Source: Amycolatopsis nalaikhensis
Lineage (GTDB): Bacteria > Actinomycetota > Actinomycetes > Mycobacteriales > Pseudonocardiaceae
Length of the DNA stretch: 64,000 nt
Assembly: GCF_030264295.1 (NCBI RefSeq)
Contig: NZ_CP127173.1
Span: 3,417,501 to 3,481,500, forward strand
Direction of reading: 5' to 3'
The position numbers and the translations under genes were made by a program. This document shows positions 61,273-64,000 of the stretch, in pieces; positions within the stretch are counted from its first letter, which is position 1; every line of letters begins with the position of its first letter. The notes under the pieces were generated by a model. That model saw nothing but the letters and a program-made list of their open reading frames with translations, was not told the origin of the DNA and did not search any database.

Positions 61273-62154
61273 TTGGACCTGTTCGACTTCGGCAAGACCT
61301 GGGACCTGATCGTCGGGTTGGAAGGCGTCCAGACGGCGCTGCTGGCGTCGGCGATCCTCGGCCTGGTGGCGGGGGCGCTGGGCCCGCTGATCGTGATGCG
61401 CCGGATGTCGTTCGCGGTGCACGGGACGTCGGAACTGGCGTTCACCGGCGGCGCGGCGGCGTTGCTGCTCGGCATCGGCGTCGAGTACGGGGCGCTGATC
61501 GGCGCGGTGGTGGCGGCGCTGCTGCTGGGCATCCTCGGCGCGCGCGACGCGGACCGCGACTCGGTGATCGGCGTGATCCTGTCGTTCGGCCTCGGCATGG
61601 GCGTGCTGTTCCTGTCGTTCTACAAAGGACGGTCCGGGAACAAGTTCGGGATCCTCACCGGCCAGATCATCACGATCGATTCGACGAACCTGACGTTGTT
61701 CGTGGTGTCGTCGGTGGTGGTGCTGGTGGTGCTGGGGCTGGTGTACCGGCCGTTGCTGTTCGCGTCGGTGGACCGGAACGTGGCGGTGGCCCGCGGGGTG
61801 CCGGTGAAGACGCTGACCGTGGTGTTCGCCCTGCTGGTGGGCGTTTCGACGGCGTTGAGCGTGAAGGTGGTCGGCTCGCTGCTGGTGGTGGCGCTGATGG
61901 TGACGCCTGCGGCGGCGGCCGCGCGCGTGACGGCGTCTCCGTTGCGGGCGACGGTCTTGGCGATCATCTTCGCCGAGGTGTCGGCGCTGGGCGGGATCGT
62001 GCTGTCGCTGGCACCGGGGTTGCCGGTGAGCGCGTTCGTGACGGCGATTTCGTTCTTGATCTACGTGGTGTGCCGGGCGATCGCCTGGCAGCGCGACCGC
62101 CGCACGAGGGTCCGCGCGGTGGAGTCACCCGCCGAACTGGCCCCGGTGGGCTGA
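61273..62154 (+). CDS. znuB: Zinc ABC transporter permease
   Basis: 293 residues with about eight to nine membrane helices of the ABC-3 family. RRMSFAVHGTSELAFTGGAA near 43-62 is the conserved early segment, and KVVGSLLVVALMVTPAAAAA near 198 is the ATPase-contact region. TTG start 3 nt after znuC; last gene of znuABC. Its stop lies inside the 79-bp element A4. Confidence 0.93.
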   Translation: MDLFDFGKTWDLIVGLEGVQTALLASAILGLVAGALGPLIVMRRMSFAVHGTSELAFTGGAAALLLGIGVEYGALIGAVVAALLLGILGARDADRDSVIGVILSFGLGMGVLFLSFYKGRSGNKFGILTGQIITIDSTNLTLFVVSSVVVLVVLGLVYRPLLFASVDRNVAVARGVPVKTLTVVFALLVGVSTALSVKVVGSLLVVALMVTPAAAAARVTASPLRATVLAIIFAEVSALGGIVLSLAPGLPVSAFVTAISFLIYVVCRAIAWQRDRRTRVRAVESPAELAPVG

Positions 62155-62228
62155 AGGGGACTTTCCTCGCATCAGATGAGCTGAAGGGCGCTTTCCTCGC
62201 ATCAGATGCGATGAACGTCCCCTTCAGC
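62150..62228 (+). repeat. 79-bp palindromic element, copy A4
   Basis: Same length and ends as the other copies, but the middle is rearranged: CTTTCCTCGCATCAGATG occurs twice as a direct repeat. It overlaps the stop codons of both convergent neighbours (znuB and the DUF445 gene). Confidence 0.9.
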
Positions 62229-63432
62229 CCAGCATCAGCAGGACTTGCAGTTCGCCCACTACGAAGCCGATCACGCCGCCGACCGCGATCAGCTTCCACT
62301 CGTCCTGCCGGAACGCCGGCCGCAGCAAGCCCTCGAACTCCAACGGCGTCAACGCCAGCATCCGCTGCTCGATCACCTTCGCGACGTCCATCGCCTCGGT
62401 CAGGTACCCCTCGGCGTACCGGGCCGTGTCCGGTAGCTGCTCCAGGGCCTTCCGCGCCGCCGCGCGCTTCATCTCCCGCAGCCGCGTGCCGCCGACCGTC
62501 CAGGCCAACGGCATCTGCGCGTCCACCGCCGAGGACACCATCTGCTCCACCAACGCCGCCAGCCGGTCGGCTCGGGGGCCGCGCAGGACCGCGTCCAGGA
62601 GGTTCTGCACCGTCAGGACCTCGTTCGCGATCAGCTCGCCGTACTGCCGCGCGACCTCGGCGCGCCGCCGCTGGAACTTGCCCTGGAAGATCACCCGGCC
62701 CACGCGGACCGGCTCGCGGGGGACGAAGATCAGCTTGATCGCCAGCCAGTCCGTGAACAGCCCGATCGCGCCGCCGAAGATCGGGAGCACCCACGGCTCG
62801 CGCGTCAACGCCCACACCAGCGTCTGGACCAGGCCGAGCCCGAAGCCGAAGTAGATGCCCATCCGCGCGATGAACGCCATCTCCGGGCGGGACGTCTCGC
62901 GGATCAGCCGGACCAGCAGCGCTTTGTCCCGCGTCAGCCGCTGGACCGTCATGTGCTGGACGTCGAGGACGTCGTCGAGGCGCTCGCGGACGTCGTCGAG
63001 GAATTCCCGCACCAGCCGCGGCGCCGTCGCCTGGACCTGCTTGACCAGCATCTCCTGCGCCAGCGTCGGCATCACCTCCCACAGCCGCGGGTGGTGCTCG
63101 GCCAGCACTTCGCGCGCAATGTGGTCGACCGCGCGCAGCAGCGGCTGCTCCAGCTCGTGCGTGATGATCACCGGGTCGATCCGCGCGACGACCTCGCGCA
63201 GGTCGAGGAGGTTCTCGGTGAGCAGTTCGGTGGCGACCGCGGCCATCCGCCCGCCGTGCTTCGGGACGACGCCCTGCCAGCCGAGCAACGGCGGAACCCC
63301 GATGAACTCGAGCGGGCGGAACATCATCTCGATGGCGACGCGCTTGGTGACGTACCCGATCAGGGCCGCGACGAACGGCATCGCCGCGTACAGCGGCCAG
63401 TGCAGCGCGAGGTCGTGCAGGACAGCGTCCAC
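62224..63432 (-). CDS. DUF445 membrane protein (copy 1)
   Basis: 402 residues. An N-terminal membrane helix (LYAAMPFVAALIGYVTKRVA), a long helical region, two central helices (GIYFGFGLGLVQTLVWAL; VLPIFGGAIGLFTDWLAIKL) with the family motif TDWLAIKLIF, and a C-terminal helix (LIAVGGVIGFVVGELQVLL). It belongs to the DUF445/YheB family of unknown function. GTG start. Tandem paralogue upstream on the same strand. Confidence 0.87.
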   Translation of the reverse strand: MDAVLHDLALHWPLYAAMPFVAALIGYVTKRVAIEMMFRPLEFIGVPPLLGWQGVVPKHGGRMAAVATELLTENLLDLREVVARIDPVIITHELEQPLLRAVDHIAREVLAEHHPRLWEVMPTLAQEMLVKQVQATAPRLVREFLDDVRERLDDVLDVQHMTVQRLTRDKALLVRLIRETSRPEMAFIARMGIYFGFGLGLVQTLVWALTREPWVLPIFGGAIGLFTDWLAIKLIFVPREPVRVGRVIFQGKFQRRRAEVARQYGELIANEVLTVQNLLDAVLRGPRADRLAALVEQMVSSAVDAQMPLAWTVGGTRLREMKRAAARKALEQLPDTARYAEGYLTEAMDVAKVIEQRMLALTPLEFEGLLRPAFRQDEWKLIAVGGVIGFVVGELQVLLMLG

Positions 63433-63472
63433 CCCGACCTCCCTCGCGCTCCCGAGAGCGAAACCGTACCGG

Positions 63473-64000
63473 CTACCCGAGCAGGGCGAGCACCTGCAGT
63501 TCCCCGACGAGCCCGCCGATCACCGCGCCGACGGCGATCAGCTTCCACTCGTCCTGCCGGAACGCCGGCCGCAGCAGCTGCTCGAACTCCAGCGCGGTCA
63601 GCTTCCGCATCCGGTCGACGATCGTGTTGCGCACATCGAGCGCGTTGATCGCGTAGTTCTCGGCGTACCGGATCGTCTCCGGGACGCGCTCGGCCGCCTT
63701 CGCCGCCGCCGTCTGCTTCATCTCCTGGAACTTCTTCGTCCCGACGGCGATGGCGACGAACGGCTTGACGACGCTCGCCTGCGCGTCGATCGTCTTCTGC
63801 ACCTCGCGGGTGATCATCGCGAACAGCTTGTCGGACTTCGGCCCGCGCAGCACCGCTTCCAGCAGGTGGGGAATGGTGATGATCTCGCGCGCGATCATGT
63901 CGCCGTAGTCGGCGGCGACCTGGTCGCGGCGCTTCTGGAAGATGCCCTGCCAGGTGTAGAGGCCGAAGAACCGGCGCGGCTCGCGCGGCAGGAAGATCAT
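63473..64000 (-). CDS. DUF445 membrane protein (copy 2), C-terminal part only
   Basis: At least 175 residues, cut by the window edge. It matches the C-terminal half of copy 1: LPREPRRFFGLYTWQGIFQKRR corresponds to VPREPVRVGRVIFQGKFQRR, and the ending FRQDEWKLIAVGAVIGG is nearly the same. The ATG at 64000 is internal to the family alignment, so the true start lies beyond the window. Confidence 0.88.
   Translation of the reverse strand: MIFLPREPRRFFGLYTWQGIFQKRRDQVAADYGDMIAREIITIPHLLEAVLRGPKSDKLFAMITREVQKTIDAQASVVKPFVAIAVGTKKFQEMKQTAAAKAAERVPETIRYAENYAINALDVRNTIVDRMRKLTALEFEQLLRPAFRQDEWKLIAVGAVIGGLVGELQVLALLG

Noticed and set aside
1..64000. CRISPR arrays, tRNA or rRNA genes, insertion sequences
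   Set aside because: No spaced direct-repeat array, no tRNA-like cloverleaf or rRNA sequence, and no transposase frame was recognised. The only mobile element supported is the intein.

Overview
This window is high-GC actinobacterial DNA. From memory, its gene order runs parallel to Mycobacterium tuberculosis Rv3628 back to Rv3588c: ppa, dacB-type peptidase, DUF2342, tilS, hpt, PE/PPE genes, ftsH, folE-folP-folB-folK, DUF3180, a Pro/Arg-rich membrane protein, DUF2520, panC-panD, coaX, lysS, lsr2, clpC, mhuD, alpha/beta hydrolase, mutY and a beta-carbonic anhydrase. The added ABC exporter, AfsR/SARP-type regulator, PrsW protease and numerous intergenic palindromes suggest a filamentous member of the Pseudonocardiaceae, probably Amycolatopsis-like. 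That genus assignment is inference.

Layout. 1-2.3 kb: a divergent ribosomal protein L11 paralogue behind a MerR-type promoter, a broken CGNR zinc-finger gene, then glyA behind a ZTP (pfl) riboswitch. 2.3-9.8 kb: a DHA2 efflux pump with dyad operators, ppa, and a dacB-DUF2342-tilS-hpt run. 9.9-13.6 kb: type VII secretion substrates (PE-like, PPE-like) and two EspG chaperones. 13.8-19.5 kb: ftsH and the folate operon folE-folP-folB-folK. folE carries a complete 325-residue homing-endonuclease intein exactly at the zinc/active-site Cys. 19.5-31.9 kb: a MerR regulator, membrane proteins, PrsW, pantothenate/CoA genes, a guanidine-III riboswitch with its SMR exporter, lysS and lsr2. 32-42 kb: AraC and DinB-like genes, an iron-boxed FhuF-like gene, clpC with a ClgR box, a membrane-anchored Hsp70 and a second WXG/EspC/YbaB-type locus. 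42-64 kb: two M1 aminopeptidase paralogues, an AfsR-type regulator, a DrrAB-type exporter, Sir2, mhuD, an AAA ATPase, an amidase, mutY, carbonic anhydrase, a LacI regulator, a ZnuABC zinc importer with a Zur-like box, and tandem DUF445 genes.

Three results stand out. (1) The folE intein splits an essential enzyme between its catalytic zinc ligands. (2) Four genes (the CGNR gene, ftsH, folE, clpC) have single-base frameshifts, and every one lies at what should be the hexamer GAGCTC. This points to a motif-specific sequencing artefact, probably caused by native DNA modification, and not to gene death. (3) The L11 paralogue has lost three of the prolines that thiopeptides contact, and it is driven by a leaderless 19-bp-spacer MerR promoter. 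Its operator is nearly identical to one in front of the MerR gene at 20.9 kb. In addition, a fixed-length 79-bp palindromic element occurs four times, with compensatory changes in its arms.

Limits: everything was read by eye. Starts are chosen from RBS, leaderless -10 spacing or overlaps and may be off by a few codons. The DUF445 gene at the right edge runs out of the window.
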